NCBI RefSeq assembly: GCF_001039355.2 | Contig: NW_019773725.1 | Coordinates: 76,015-140,014, forward strand | Length of the DNA stretch: 64,000 bases | Source: Lingula anatina | Taxonomy: Eukaryota; Brachiopoda; Lingulata; Lingulida; Lingulidae | Direction: 5' to 3' | Shown: positions 57,301 through 63,868 of the stretch, one piece after another | How the letters are laid out: each line of letters begins with the position of its first letter | How positions within the stretch are numbered: position 1 is the first letter of the stretch | Made by a program: the position numbers and the translations under genes | The notes under the pieces: generated by a model | What the model was told of the DNA's origin: nothing | Seen by the model: the letters and a program-made list of their open reading frames with translations, nothing else | Databases searched by the model: none

Positions 57301-59649
57301 TGATGTATTAGATTTTTTATGACCAATATCCCGGTAACTCTCTAGTGTATAACTTGTGTTTACAGACTAAAACCCATTGATCGATTTTTTGTTTGTAAAA
57401 AAAAAGTTGCACACATCTGTGTGAAATCAATATAGGATTGATACAATCTACATTGGAAATATCTATACAGAAAAAAAAAACACGGTTCTTAGTGGGTCTT
57501 GTTGATTTGTTTGATATATCAAATACGATGAAGTAAACATGTCATTCAGGTTTATAGTAAGTCACGAAAAAATACTGCACCGAATCAACCATGCAGAATT
57601 AGGTATCAAACTTCATTTCATTATTTAATTAATCATTTCCTGTGATCAATTATACTGTAAGCAGATAAAAAAAGAGACAATCAATACCGACAGGAAATCA
57701 TTTATCTATTACTTCATCTAATTACGTCTTTTTAATCCTTAGCCTGACAGGCGTCTCTGTATTTGGTAATTCATACATTTCGAGAAACAATGACATCAAG
57801 TTAAGATTATAAGGAATGTGTGCTCTCGAATAATACGTGAAGCAGCAGCTGATGTGTCCTATTCACTAGGGATAGCTAATATATAGCTTTAAAAAAGAAA
57901 AGAAAGTCAAAAGAAAAGTGTGGGTCTGTTCCTGAATTCTAGCTTGAATGTTAGTCAAAAGTTTCAGCCCCAAATTCAAGTCTTTGACCCTAGATACTTC
58001 AGTAGCATACCATTTACTAATAGATGAAATTTCCTTTTTATAACAAATGGATTTATAACAACTGCACAGCTATCACAAATTGAAGTAATTTCAATAATTT
58101 TGGTCTGAAAATTAAGACTAAAGCTCTGTTAATTAGGCCCCTAGGGTCAGTTTCATAAAATGGCTATAGCCCCAAAACTGCTCTAAACTTTTACGACTTA
58201 AAATCAGGTGTACTAGTCTAAGATAAATCCAATATTATGGTATGCCAACAAAGAAACATAAGCTAATCTAATGTAAAAAAAAAAAAAAAAATACAGGCAC
58301 ATTACTGGTATTTCTTTCTTTTGGACCACTAACAATTGATCTTGTGTCATAGCCAACAAAAACTGGTCTCAAAGTTTAGACTTGTAGAATTATTCAGGCT
58401 ACAGCTCTTTTGAGACACAAACCTCTGGTGTTGAAATAGGGAGAACAAACATGTCAGCAGTGCAATAACTGCACATGTTCGCCCTCATGTTTTTATCTAG
58501 CATCTGTCAAAACAAAGTGTAAACACATGTTTATAGGGGCTGGGATAGCAACATGGGCATTTTTCTGTAGGTGACAAGTGCAGGTAGGTGGTACAACTGT
58601 TATATGATGGTCATGTGGAGCCCTTTTCACATTCTGTGGTATACTTCTCTGCATTGCAACATTTTAACTGGTCCTAACATGTAGGTTCTTTTGCTCCTTT
58701 TTACAGTTTCACTTCCAGCTATTTGGACCAATTAAAATTAATCAAGTTAACTGACTGTGTCTAGTGCAGAGGGCTTCTTTGCGGTGACTCCCATATGTAA
58801 CAACCATGAAATTTAAGCCATTAGTCTCCGAAAAACGCTGCAATACAGTTAAGTGTACCACTTGGAGTGTCAAGGGATTATTATTTATTCAACAGCATGC
58901 TTTTTCTTTACATTCAAATACGGGTAAGTATGCTGGTATCAACATACCGCATATTCCATTTTTTTTCATGGACTGCTTTTTTCTGAGTTACTTTTCCCAA
59001 CATCAGTATATTTGCTATGGTGGTCTGAATACACTGCCAGCTACTTGAAATCCACAGCTTTTAGTTGTACATGTACAGTCACTGGGGAAAAAGCTCTTTG
59101 CCCGCCCTGAGCTGCACTTACAAACCATGTCCTTTCAAATTCCAAGAAATTGGGTTCAGTATTCAGAATTGTGGAAAAATTAAATGGTTTGGACAGTTTC
59201 AAATGTGTTCAACGTATTTAGATTGCTTTGTAATCAGTCTTGTGTTGTGATTAAGTGCTTGACTTTAGGACATTTTACGTTGTGGGATTCAGGTGCATAA
59301 TTAGTATGAACATTATGAATATTAGGACCTTTTAAAAGCATATGCACTTGTCTTTAGTCTTATATTATAATGGACATACATGTGTGAACAACAATGAAAA
59401 TCTTTCTTTTAATAATAAAAACTGAGATTATAAAATTAAGCATAAAAAAACTTTAAAATAATGAATCAAACACGATGAACTTACGTCTTTTCAGAGAGGC
59501 TGCTTGGAGCACCGCAGTAACAACATCACAGTTCTTCTGCAGTTTGGCTTTCATGTGGTCGCGCTTTCGTAACTGACGCACCAGCCGCGTGTTCATCTGT
59601 GCCACCGTGTGCTTCAGTTCGTGAACCATTCTTCTCAGTTCTGCTTCTT
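25132..59649 (-). CDS. TBC1D30: TBC1D30 orthologue: TBC-domain Rab GTPase-activating protein (11 coding exons, N terminus missing)
   Basis: In transcript order the coding exons are 59485-59649, 40270-40397, 39516-39641, 37484-37669, 36913-37078, 33606-33777, 33058-33163, 29867-30101, 28815-29015, 26977-27161 and 25132-26385. All junctions are GT/AG with matching phases. They encode about 973 residues: a coiled-coil segment (first 55), a TBC domain (about 90-350), a MAPFPLP..LREKY..NITPF block, an acidic stretch, a second short coiled coil, an INHLFLGK motif and a long Ser/Glu-rich tail ending in conserved NPFP and LGLY motifs. Both TBC catalytic fingers are visible: Arg in IVKDLHRT and Gln in GYCQG. 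Vertebrate TBC1D30 acts as a GAP for Rab8A and limits ciliogenesis; that role is inferred here from family membership. The 5' end lies upstream or outside the window. A second copy of exons 6-7 is at 31517-31688 and 31109-31214. Confidence 0.93.
26386..26976 (-). other. TBC1D30: TBC1D30 intron 10
   Basis: Intron bounded by CAG|GTGATT (donor, 26976) and TTTTAG (acceptor, 26386). It contains a small (AAAT)n tract at 26937-26951 and nothing else recognisable. Confidence 0.85.
26977..27161 (-). CDS. TBC1D30: TBC1D30 exon 10 (INHLFLGK motif)
   Basis: Acceptor GTCATTCCAG|CTGCC, entering in phase 1 (codon G|CT), and donor CAACAG|GTGATT in phase 0. It encodes [12 protein letters not shown], then [12 protein letters not shown] and a basic stretch (SSRGKNRH). 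The INHL-LGK core matches the conserved motif downstream of the TBC domain in vertebrate TBC1D30. Confidence 0.9.
27162..28814 (-). other. TBC1D30: TBC1D30 intron 9
   Basis: The intron holds the full-length GGGTGCATTCCCA MITE at 27699-27923 and no other recognised feature. Confidence 0.8.
27699..27923. mobile_element. PIF/Harbinger-like MITE, GGGTGCATTCCCA family (inverted relative to the other two copies)
   Basis: Termini GGGTGCATTCCCA and TGGGAATGGGGTC are inverted, flanked by TTA at 27696-27698 and 27924-27926. The interior (GGGGGTTCACGCTAAATTGC, TTAATTACCCCCTTACAGC) is the reverse complement of the interiors of the 41.9-kb and 63.0-kb copies. It has no coding capacity. Confidence 0.75.
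28815..29015 (-). CDS. TBC1D30: TBC1D30 exon 9 ([14 protein letters not shown] coiled segment)
   Basis: Acceptor TTTCATCAG|GTGACC (phase 1, codon G|GT) and donor CTTCAAG|GTAATA (phase 1). It encodes a segment ending [18 protein letters not shown], then Gln/Arg-rich residues. ERMTTD..AL..QY is a signature of vertebrate TBC1D30. It is probably a short coiled coil. Confidence 0.92.
29016..29866 (-). other. TBC1D30: TBC1D30 intron 8
   Basis: Intron of about 0.85 kb bounded by AAAG|GTAAAG and TTCATCAG. Nothing else recognised in it. Confidence 0.85.
29867..30101 (-). CDS. TBC1D30: TBC1D30 exon 8 (MAPFPLP block and acidic stretch)
   Basis: Acceptor TAATATTTCAG|AAAATA (phase 0) and donor AGTAAAG|GTAAAG (phase 1). 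It encodes [20 protein letters not shown] and NITPF, nearly identical to the block that follows the TBC domain in vertebrate TBC1D30, then an acidic run ([11 protein letters not shown]). This exon lies just outside the left edge of the duplicated segment that starts near 30133. Confidence 0.93.
31109..31214 (-). CDS. TBC1D30: TBC1D30 exon 7, extra copy A
   Basis: Same length (106 nt), phases and protein ([15 protein letters not shown] through DPDSLIK) as the copy at 33058-33163. It differs at two silent positions near its 5' edge (AAA/AAG Lys and ATT/ATC Ile). Probably an allelic duplicate rather than a real extra exon. Confidence 0.75.
31517..31688 (-). CDS. TBC1D30: TBC1D30 exon 6, extra copy A
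   Basis: Acceptor TTGCAG|GTGCTAATT and donor CTGGCTAA|GTAAGT, 172 nt. It is identical in protein to 33606-33777 ([17 protein letters not shown] through WAKLAK), with three synonymous differences. If spliced after exon 7 copy B, the phase is wrong and TGA follows at the eighth codon, so both exon pairs cannot be joined productively in one mRNA. Confidence 0.75.
32075..32075. other. Ambiguous base (N) at the duplication junction
   Basis: This is the only N I saw in the window. It sits exactly between duplicated segment A and duplicated segment B, as expected at an assembly join. Confidence 0.9.
33058..33163 (-). CDS. TBC1D30: TBC1D30 exon 7 (end of the TBC domain), copy B
   Basis: Acceptor TTAATTAACAG|GCGAATC (phase 2, codon AA|G) and donor TTGATAAAG|GTAAGT (phase 0), 106 nt. 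It encodes [16 protein letters not shown] and the following EMLDTDL segment; TADEFY...EML is conserved in vertebrate TBC1D30. It joins in frame to exon 8 at 30101. Confidence 0.9.
33606..33777 (-). CDS. TBC1D30: TBC1D30 exon 6 (TBC domain core), copy B
   Basis: Acceptor TTGCAG|GTGCTAAT (phase 1) and donor GGCTAA|GTAAGT (phase 2), 172 nt. It encodes [20 protein letters not shown], then the [15 protein letters not shown] segment. The QWFL.LFA and WD....EG patterns are characteristic late TBC-domain motifs and are nearly identical to vertebrate TBC1D30. Confidence 0.93.
34168..34213. repeat. Small hairpin (CCACAGTTTTGT / ACAAAACTGTGG)
   Basis: A 12-bp perfect inverted repeat with a loop of about 22 bp, starting 3 bp after the right edge of duplicated segment B. 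It could be a tiny MITE or a fortuitous hairpin. Confidence 0.5.
34216..35310 (-). other. TBC1D30: TBC1D30 intron 5, left part
   Basis: AT-rich intron sequence with no recognised feature apart from a short A/AT run near 34795-34812. Confidence 0.6.
35318..36200 (+). pseudogene. Decayed L1/Tx1-like non-LTR retrotransposon ORF1 fragment
   Basis: A 146-codon open frame (35318-35758) encodes a Lys/Arg-rich N-terminal part. It then continues, broken by stops and shifts, into [13 protein letters not shown] (coiled coil), [12 protein letters not shown] (compare the SMRxNLL motif of L1-type ORF1 proteins) and [15 protein letters not shown] with ADNLKVG near 36110-36190 (compare the C-terminal domain of such ORF1 proteins). 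The order of motifs fits an L1-like ORF1. No reverse transcriptase follows. It lies in TBC1D30 intron 5, antisense to the gene, and appears dead. Confidence 0.65.
36201..36912 (-). other. TBC1D30: TBC1D30 intron 5, right part
   Basis: Intron up to the donor ACTG|GTAAGG at 36912. No reverse transcriptase or other recognised feature. Confidence 0.6.
36913..37078 (-). CDS. TBC1D30: TBC1D30 exon 5 (TBC domain)
   Basis: Acceptor TTGTTTTAG|GTGATG (phase 0) and donor TGCACTG|GTAAGG (phase 1), 166 nt. It encodes [31 protein letters not shown] and [16 protein letters not shown]; the middle segment is almost identical to vertebrate TBC1D30. It belongs to the helical C-terminal half of the TBC domain. 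Confidence 0.95.
37484..37669 (-). CDS. TBC1D30: TBC1D30 exon 4 (arginine and glutamine finger exon)
   Basis: Acceptor TATATTTCAG|GATCTC (phase 0) and donor TTTGAAG|GTAAGC (phase 0), 62 codons. It starts DLHRTGCSG, completing the IxxDxxR motif with the preceding exon, and contains [13 protein letters not shown], the YxQ motif. These two fingers together catalyse GTP hydrolysis on the Rab in TBC proteins. The acceptor and first about 20 nt of this exon are repeated in the adjacent 91-bp tandem array. Confidence 0.95.
37651..38105. repeat. 91-bp minisatellite, ~5 units, overlapping the exon 4 splice acceptor
   Basis: AGCCTGTCCTGTGGAGATCC recurs at 37651, 37742, 37833, 37924 and 38015, exactly 91 bp apart. 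The last unit decays after 38042 but remains alignable to about 38105. On the minus strand each unit carries TATTTCAG|GATCTCCAC, the exon 4 acceptor plus its first about 20 coding nt. Only the copy nearest the exon leads into the full exon; the four others are decoy acceptors in intron 3. Confidence 0.93.
38106..39515 (-). other. TBC1D30: TBC1D30 intron 3, distal part
   Basis: AT-rich intron. The notable item is a partial copy of exon 3 at 39425-39460; no other feature recognised. Confidence 0.75.
39425..39460 (-). pseudogene. TBC1D30: Partial duplicate of TBC1D30 exon 3
   Basis: On the minus strand this reads AAG AAC AGC CAC CCT GAT GAT AAT AAG CTG then GTAATG. It parallels the end of exon 3 (GAG AAG AGC AAC CCT GAT GAT AAC AAG TTG), with about three quarters of bases identical. 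A donor-like GTAATG follows. Possible acceptors upstream give non-multiple-of-3 lengths (35 or 46 nt), so inclusion would shift the frame; it is probably a relic. Confidence 0.5.
39516..39641 (-). CDS. TBC1D30: TBC1D30 exon 3 (TBC domain, start of the IxxDxxR motif)
   Basis: Acceptor CTAATTGTAG|GTGTGG (phase 0) and donor GTAAAG|GTACAG (phase 0), 42 codons. It encodes [20 protein letters not shown], then [11 protein letters not shown] and LGLQIVK. The VW completes the RxxxW-type motif from exon 2, and IVK begins the catalytic IxxDxxR motif. Confidence 0.95.
39642..40269 (-). other. TBC1D30: TBC1D30 intron 2
   Basis: Intron of about 0.63 kb bounded by AGAAAG|GTTTGT and TTGTAG. Nothing recognised in it. 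Confidence 0.85.
40270..40397 (-). CDS. TBC1D30: TBC1D30 exon 2 (start of the TBC domain)
   Basis: Acceptor ATCTTTCCAG|GCGTAGAT (phase 1) and donor GGAGAAAG|GTTTGT (phase 0). It encodes [17 protein letters not shown], then [20 protein letters not shown] and KEFRRK. This matches the KFTLEPS..QQWYDALKAV..L..GIPKEWRRK region of vertebrate TBC1D30. It accepts either exon 1 at 59.5 kb or the candidate alternative exon at 48.9 kb, since both end in phase 1. Confidence 0.94.
41379..41546. mobile_element. CAGGGGCGGATCC-type MITE, family 1 (168 bp)
   Basis: It begins CAGGGGCGGATCCAGAGATA and ends TAAATCCGCCCCTG, with a 5-bp direct repeat CTACA at 41374-41378 and 41547-41551. A sibling with the same interior is at 46262-46430. 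CAGGGGCGGATCC termini resemble those of hAT-like non-autonomous elements; the short duplication leaves the superfamily open. Confidence 0.75.
41931..42144. mobile_element. PIF/Harbinger-like MITE, GGGTGCATTCCCA family
   Basis: Termini GGGTGCATTCCCA and TGGGAATGGGGTC, flanked by TTT at 41928-41930 and 42145-42147. Its interior closely matches the copy at 62976-63190. Confidence 0.75.
42494..42734. mobile_element. Long-palindrome MITE, GGCTGTGTTCACATG family, copy 1
   Basis: The left end GGCTGTGTTCACATG and right end CATGTGAACGCAGCC are inverted, with the TTA duplication at 42491-42493 and 42735-42737. The arms (about 95 bp each, including ATCACGGTCTGTGCCCTGAA) are near-perfect inverted copies around a short non-palindromic centre. 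It is PIF/Harbinger-like by its TTA duplication. Confidence 0.8.
43101..43141. repeat. (AAAT)n microsatellite
   Basis: Imperfect AAAT tetranucleotide repeat with a few ACAT/ACAA variants. Confidence 0.9.
43418..43675. mobile_element. Long-palindrome MITE, GGCTGTGTTCACATG family, copy 2
   Basis: Left end GGCTTCGTTCACATG and right end CATGTGAATGAAGCC, with arms of well over 100 bp. The centre is itself an exact palindromic tract around CTTATAGTAACTTATAG. It shares the arm core ATCACGGTCTGTGCCCTGAA with copy 1, about 0.7 kb away. Flanks are TAA and TTA. Confidence 0.8.
44411..44449. repeat. A-rich tract
   Basis: About 39 bases of A with two T interruptions. Confidence 0.9.
45548..45558. repeat. 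Poly(G) tract
   Basis: Eleven G residues after a GAGAGGAG lead. Confidence 0.85.
45657..45827. mobile_element. Foldback MITE with CTGGGGTAGTGCTA / TAGCGCTACCCCAG ends
   Basis: Inverted ends of about 15 bp, further inward inverted segments (AATTTAGCCAAATG versus AATTTGGCTAA), and a palindromic centre (TTTGACTAATTTTAGTCAAA). Total about 171 bp, no coding capacity. The target duplication is unclear. Confidence 0.65.
46262..46430. mobile_element. CAGGGGCGGATCC-type MITE, family 1, second copy
   Basis: It begins CAGGGGTGGATCCAGAGATG and ends TAAATCCGCCCCTG, with a 6-bp direct repeat ATATCC at 46256-46261 and 46431-46436. The interior matches 41379-41546 throughout with scattered substitutions. 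Confidence 0.75.
46929..46946. repeat. Poly(G) tract
   Basis: Eighteen G residues. Confidence 0.9.
48323..48352. repeat. (GA)n microsatellite
   Basis: About fifteen GA units, followed by GGGAGA. Confidence 0.95.
48876..48990 (-). CDS. TBC1D30: Candidate alternative first coding exon of TBC1D30
   Basis: On the minus strand an ATG at 48990 opens a frame ([18 protein letters not shown], then a basic stretch to KRTCGNA) that reaches the donor-like GCAG|GTAATG in phase 1. That is exactly the phase required by exon 2 at 40397, giving ...NAG-VDSR. The frame stays open upstream to about 49137 without an ATG. It sits in a CpG-rich patch with a TGACGTCA motif. No protein similarity was recognised, so this rests on phase, donor quality and context only; it would replace the coiled-coil exon at 59.5 kb. 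Confidence 0.35.
49030..49760. promoter_or_regulatory. CpG-rich patch, possible internal promoter of TBC1D30
   Basis: CpG dinucleotides are clearly denser here than in the surrounding AT-rich intron (for example TGTCGTCGAGACACTGTCG and AACGATCCCCGTAGCTGCG). A full cAMP-response-type palindrome TGACGTCA is at 49692-49699, with another at 48943-48950 inside the candidate exon. This fits an alternative promoter, but that is inferred. Confidence 0.3.
49761..52629 (-). other. TBC1D30: TBC1D30 intron 1, middle part
   Basis: No supported exon. It holds an ACGC run (50690-50708), poly(C) tracts at 51075-51091 and 51169-51178, and otherwise unremarkable sequence. Confidence 0.55.
51075..51091. repeat. 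Poly(C) tract
   Basis: Seventeen C residues; a second C run of about ten lies at 51169-51178. Confidence 0.9.
52630..52924. mobile_element. CAGGGGCGGATCC-type MITE, family 2 (295 bp)
   Basis: It begins CAGGGGCGGATCCAGGATTA and ends CTAAATCCGCCACTG, with a 5-bp direct repeat GGCTA at 52625-52629 and 52925-52929. The interior, with GGGTTCCGTTTTATAGGAAC and GGTCAGGACCCCCCTGACAC, is unrelated to family 1. No transposase. Confidence 0.75.
54271..54548. repeat. 139-bp tandem duplication (2 units)
   Basis: AAAGCCATATCTTTAATACA starts at 54271 and again at 54410. The units 54271-54409 and 54410-54548 are nearly identical over their length and include GATACCAGAGAGGGTCGACC. Repeated peptides in overlapping frames are by-products. 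Few substitutions point to a recent duplication. Confidence 0.9.
54870..54920. promoter_or_regulatory. Pair of TGACGTCA (CRE-type) sites
   Basis: Full palindromes TGACGTCA lie at 54870-54877 and 54913-54920, each within a near-identical 20-mer (ATGACGTCACGTGCAAAAGG and GTGACGTCACTTGAAAAAGG), starting 43 bp apart. This is the consensus for CREB/ATF bZIP factors. A regulatory function is inferred only. Confidence 0.4.
56149..56261. repeat. Degenerate 11-bp tandem repeat (TGGTTYTAAYS)
   Basis: Units such as TGGTTTTAACC, TGGTTTTAATG, TGGTTCTAATG, TGGTTTGAACC and TGGTTCTAAGC follow each other at 11-bp spacing, with one unrelated gap of about 19 bp. Confidence 0.75.
58276..58291. repeat. Poly(A) tract
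   Basis: About sixteen A residues. Confidence 0.85.
59485..59649 (-). CDS. TBC1D30: TBC1D30 upstream exon (coiled coil)
   Basis: Acceptor TTTTCTTCCACAG|AAGAAGCAG (phase 1, codon x|AA) and donor AAAAGAC|GTAAGT (phase 1), 165 nt. It encodes [19 protein letters not shown], then [19 protein letters not shown] and [16 protein letters not shown]. The heptad-like pattern and the CD.VTA.LQA.S.KRR ending match the segment preceding the TBC domain in vertebrate TBC1D30. It needs an upstream exon ending in phase 1, which I did not find in the remaining 4.3 kb. Confidence 0.92.
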
Positions 59650-62600
59650 CTGTGGAAGAAAATATCACAGGGGTGAGTTTTAAAATCATTTTCTATGTAT
59701 AAAACTATATACCACTATCAAGCACACACTGACAGGCATAAAAAGCATCAATATTTATATACTATCCAGTTCCTTTCTATTACTTTTAAACCATCTTCAG
59801 CCACACCTTCTAAAACATATGTTGAATTGTGTGAATCCATTCCATTAATATCAATGATAAAATACATAGTAGTCTTCAATGTTTTTTTTTTTTTTGCAAT
59901 GTGTCGTACATTGGGAAACTGATCTGCGTGATTCCAGTGAATCTGAGATGTCTGATGTAAAAATACATTGAAATTTATCATTGCTATAGTTGAGACACAG
60001 CACATTGGTAGTTACAAGCATTGCGCCATGACAGTGGCACCTCAACTACAACAATGAGCAACACCACTCGCTTCCATCGTTTTAGAAGCCAAGACTGGAT
60101 TTATACTGATTATGTTCCAAACCACACAGCAGTCAGTCAATCAATCAATTGGCCAATGAAGCATCAATTTTAAAACACAATAGACAACTCCAGTTACCTC
60201 TATCAATATAGTTGTTTGACGAAACAGTAATAAAAGATAATTTGTATTAAAAAAAATAAATTATTAATAATTTACTCTATTTTTACCAATGCACATTCTT
60301 TAACCAGCAATAAAAATAGTCCAAGCTATCAGAGTCCAGCAGTTGTCACTCAAGATAATTTTGAAACCGAAGCCATAACAGTAATCAGAAAATGATGTAT
60401 TTCCCTACAATAATGGCCATAATGACTGTCAAATGACATGTAGAAATTAAACAATGCTGCTTAGAGCTGGTCTGCACAGTAAACCTTTGAACTATCAGTG
60501 GCTGATTAGGGATCTAATATACAACAATCACCATATATAATCTAACTGGGCTTTAATGATAATAATAATTGCACGAAAAGACATTAGTGCCTAAAACTGC
60601 ATGACAGTCATTACCTAACTCAGCATCATTTTCATTGCAATAAAATCATGAAGCTACAGGGGTTATACAAATTCTCACTGCAATAATTATATACAAGGTT
60701 GGAATCAAATAATGTAGGAATAAGTTTGTTTTCTGAAATAAGAATGAACAAATATCTTTCAAATATCAATGATGGAATAACTAATGAAAGCAAGGGGAAA
60801 ATAACCTAGGCAAAACTATTCCCTGAATATTTTCTTATTCACCTAGCAACCTGGCATTAACAGTTCCCCTTGATCCTCTAAATGAGAGAACAGCACATAA
60901 AAAAGTATCAAAAATTGTCTAGAAACACAGAGAGACCTTGCTTGCCATTGATTTGAATTTTGATCGAGACAAGGCTTATTTAATATCCCAAGAGTAAATG
61001 ACATAAACAAATGTGTGCATTATCCAATTTATCTCTTTGGCTCTCAATTTTCACAAATTGCTCTGTAATTGTTTGACGTTATGAGTTCCAGCCTGGTTCA
61101 CCTTATCTTTTGTAGGTATGCCCGTTTTCATTTCTCTGAACAAAATCACGAGGGATTTATATAATAACCTTACATTCCATTTTCAAAGAATTGTGCTTCT
61201 AACAGTAGCAAATATGTACAGTTTGAAATCAGGAGTGCAGACCAGGCTGAATCAAAGTGTTAACAAACAATTATACATCTATTGTCTATAGTGTAGGTAT
61301 ATGTAAATATACCTGATCACATACTGAATGGTATATTTATCTCTAGTAAAGCAAGATATTTAAAAGGGTTGTGGGTCAAATAACGTTGTAATGAAATACA
61401 TGTAGATGTACATACATTCAAAATTTGGCATTAGATGTGAAGCAGTGAGAGTGTGGAGACAGTAGGTACATGTAGTATATAACTTGTATGGTGCAGATAT
61501 ACATACAAGTACATCTGTACCGGGTATATGTATTTAGTGTTATTCAGAGGTGTATTTGAGTGAAAATAAAGCTACTTTTAAGAAACATGCTAGACAACTG
61601 GCTAGACAACAGGGGAGGGGGAGGGGAGATGCTGGATCTTCAATTTTTCTTTGGAGAGTCCCTGCTCATCATAGCCACTGCTGGAATAATAGTGACCTGG
61701 CTCACTGAAAATTCACAATAAAAACACTGTAATATGCCTCAGCTGGAGACAGCTCCCTCAAAAAGATAATACTTCACTGGGTTTATACCTGTGGTTACCC
61801 AAAGTCAATAAATAGCACAGGTTCTCTTGTCTCTTTTGTTGGTCAACAAGATCTGTCCTGGATGGAATATTCATGCCTTTTCAACCCAGACTATATTTCT
61901 GTTAAATGCTGCATAAAATATGAATTGCTGACAAAACTTAAACGAAATTTTTTTTTTAGCTTCATCTAATACTTGATTTATCTGGAAATAATTTGTCAAT
62001 AAGACTGTACAGTAATGGCTATATTTTATTCACCTTTCACAGAATAATGAACAAGTATCATATGCAGAACAAATAGGCAAAAATTACAACAAAACCAATG
62101 AATGCATTTACATTTTTAAATTCAGAGTGGAAAACAGGATAGAATCAAAAATGACCTACGTTAACAACAGAAGGTCTGAAACTCTATGCAGAAAGAAAAA
62201 TGTCAAATTAATTAATATCTCCAATGAAACCATAGCCAAGCCCAAACTGCCAATAAAGCTGTGGTATCAAAACCATTTATTTGCTTTGCTTTCAGTTCCC
62301 TTCATATGTTATAATATCACATACTGGAGTTGCAAAGGGCAGGTAATAAAACTGCAGAAAAGATTCACCCACAGTCTGATAATGTAGCCACAAATAATCT
62401 CTCCTACGTGACTTTAGAAAGACTAGAGTTCTGTACATTTTTCGATTGATAGAAATGATTTAAATTTGATATTCTCCAGTGAGAAGGCAGTTTTTTTTCC
62501 CTCTTTTACTATTTCTGACAATCAACTCAAGTATTACAAGGTTGATGGATGCACAATCGATATGTCTATTTGATGTAATGGATTCAATCAGTCACACCTT

Positions 62601-62975
62601 TGTCTTCAGACATTTTGATTTTACTCTGAATATTGAGAGGAAATGTTAAAACCCCCAATTCTATTTTCTTTTTCTATCACTTTCTCACTACGATCAACAA
62701 CATTAAATATTTGACCTATAAACATAATTTCATAAAACTACTGGCAAAACTACTGGAAGTACTAGCACACAATAAGTGAGGTCTCGGATAAGGGTAGCTT
62801 TTTAGTTTAAAAAGCTCCTGTTGTTATCCATAAGGGCAGGTATATATATATATATATATATTTTTTTTTTTTTAATGAAGATATTATTAAAAAGGCCTGG
62901 AACATTAAACTCCTGACATCAATAAACTGTTCAGACGATTGACAATCAAATTTTTGACCTTTGTAGGCAATCATA
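59650..62975. other. Upstream TBC1D30 intron sequence, no feature found
   Basis: AT-rich sequence 5' of the coiled-coil exon. No exon with a phase-1 donor and similarity to the TBC1D30 N terminus was recognised. The only clear item is a (TA)n plus poly(T) tract at 62841-62873. Confidence 0.55.
62841..62873. repeat. (TA)n microsatellite followed by poly(T)
   Basis: Ten TA units and then about thirteen T residues. Confidence 0.9.
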
Positions 62976-63190
62976 GGGCGTATTCCCACAGATTTTAGAT
63001 CGATCTATCCCCGTGGGGAGTCTCACTAGATTACTGTCAGATAATCCGACTTAAATGTCCGTCCCGCCTACTACAAGCTGTAAGGGGGTAATTAACTTTC
63101 GTGCCCGCTCAGCTGACAGCTATTTAGCGTGAACCCCCAGGGAGTTAGGTCGATCTAGTTTGGATCGATCTAATCTCTGGGAATGGGGTC
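62976..63190. mobile_element. PIF/Harbinger-like MITE, GGGTGCATTCCCA family
   Basis: It begins GGGCGTATTCCCACAGATTT and ends TGGGAATGGGGTC. The interior matches the copy at 41931-42144 almost base for base, including TCCCCGTGGGGAGTCTCACT. Flanks are ATA (left) and TTA (right), sharing TA. Confidence 0.75.
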
Positions 63191-63868
63191 TTAGTTCACT
63201 TCAACATGATTTATACCATCCTTCTTTTTTCAAAATTAACTCATTAGTTTTGTCATAATTATTACTTATTTATTCAGCAGATTATACAGGCTAATCATCA
63301 CTGAAAGACTACAAAAAACAGAATTACAGAGTCATTATCAATGTTCAATATTTTGGGACATGTATTCAATCCATTTTCTTCAAATTAATTGCCATTATAT
63401 GTTCTCGATCAATTTAACAATTCCATGTCACAGTTAAAGTAACCCAAACTGCTGTGAACCCAATCATTCATCAAGTGACCTGAACACAAAAAGAATGCAT
63501 GCTAAACATTTATTCTTTCATTATTTTCAGGAACATCTTTACATCACAGTCATTATAAGTCATCCTGTTAACATATTCCCACATGAATCTTTACATACAC
63601 AAGTATGGGATGCCAGCATATGCATGTATTAATACAGCATGTCAGAAGCTTTTAGAACTGTGCATTTGGGTCAAGGCTCAATAATTACTGTTGATTCAAA
63701 TTTCTCAGTTAGAAGTTTCTTATATATGTGCACGCCTGTAATAAGAACCCGTCATAAGGTGTGTACTGTCCGATATATATCTAGGTGTGAATTTTCACGA
63801 TTCTATAAAGCCCTATTCCCATAGATACCATACTACTTCAATTACTCAACATTGCTGTGACTCTTCCC
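63191..63868. other. Sequence without a recognised feature
   Basis: AT-rich DNA. A small stretch near 63812 (CCTATTCCCATAGATACC) resembles the terminus of the GGGTGCATTCCCA MITE family and leads into the 59-bp repeat. Confidence 0.45.

Larger units (their letters stand above)
54549..59484 (-). other. TBC1D30: TBC1D30 intron 1, distal part
   Basis: No supported exon. It contains the paired TGACGTCA motifs at 54870-54920, the 11-bp-period repeat at 56149-56261 and a poly(A) tract near 58276. Open frames at 56475-56741 and 58806-59048 on + lack recognisable domains. Confidence 0.55.
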
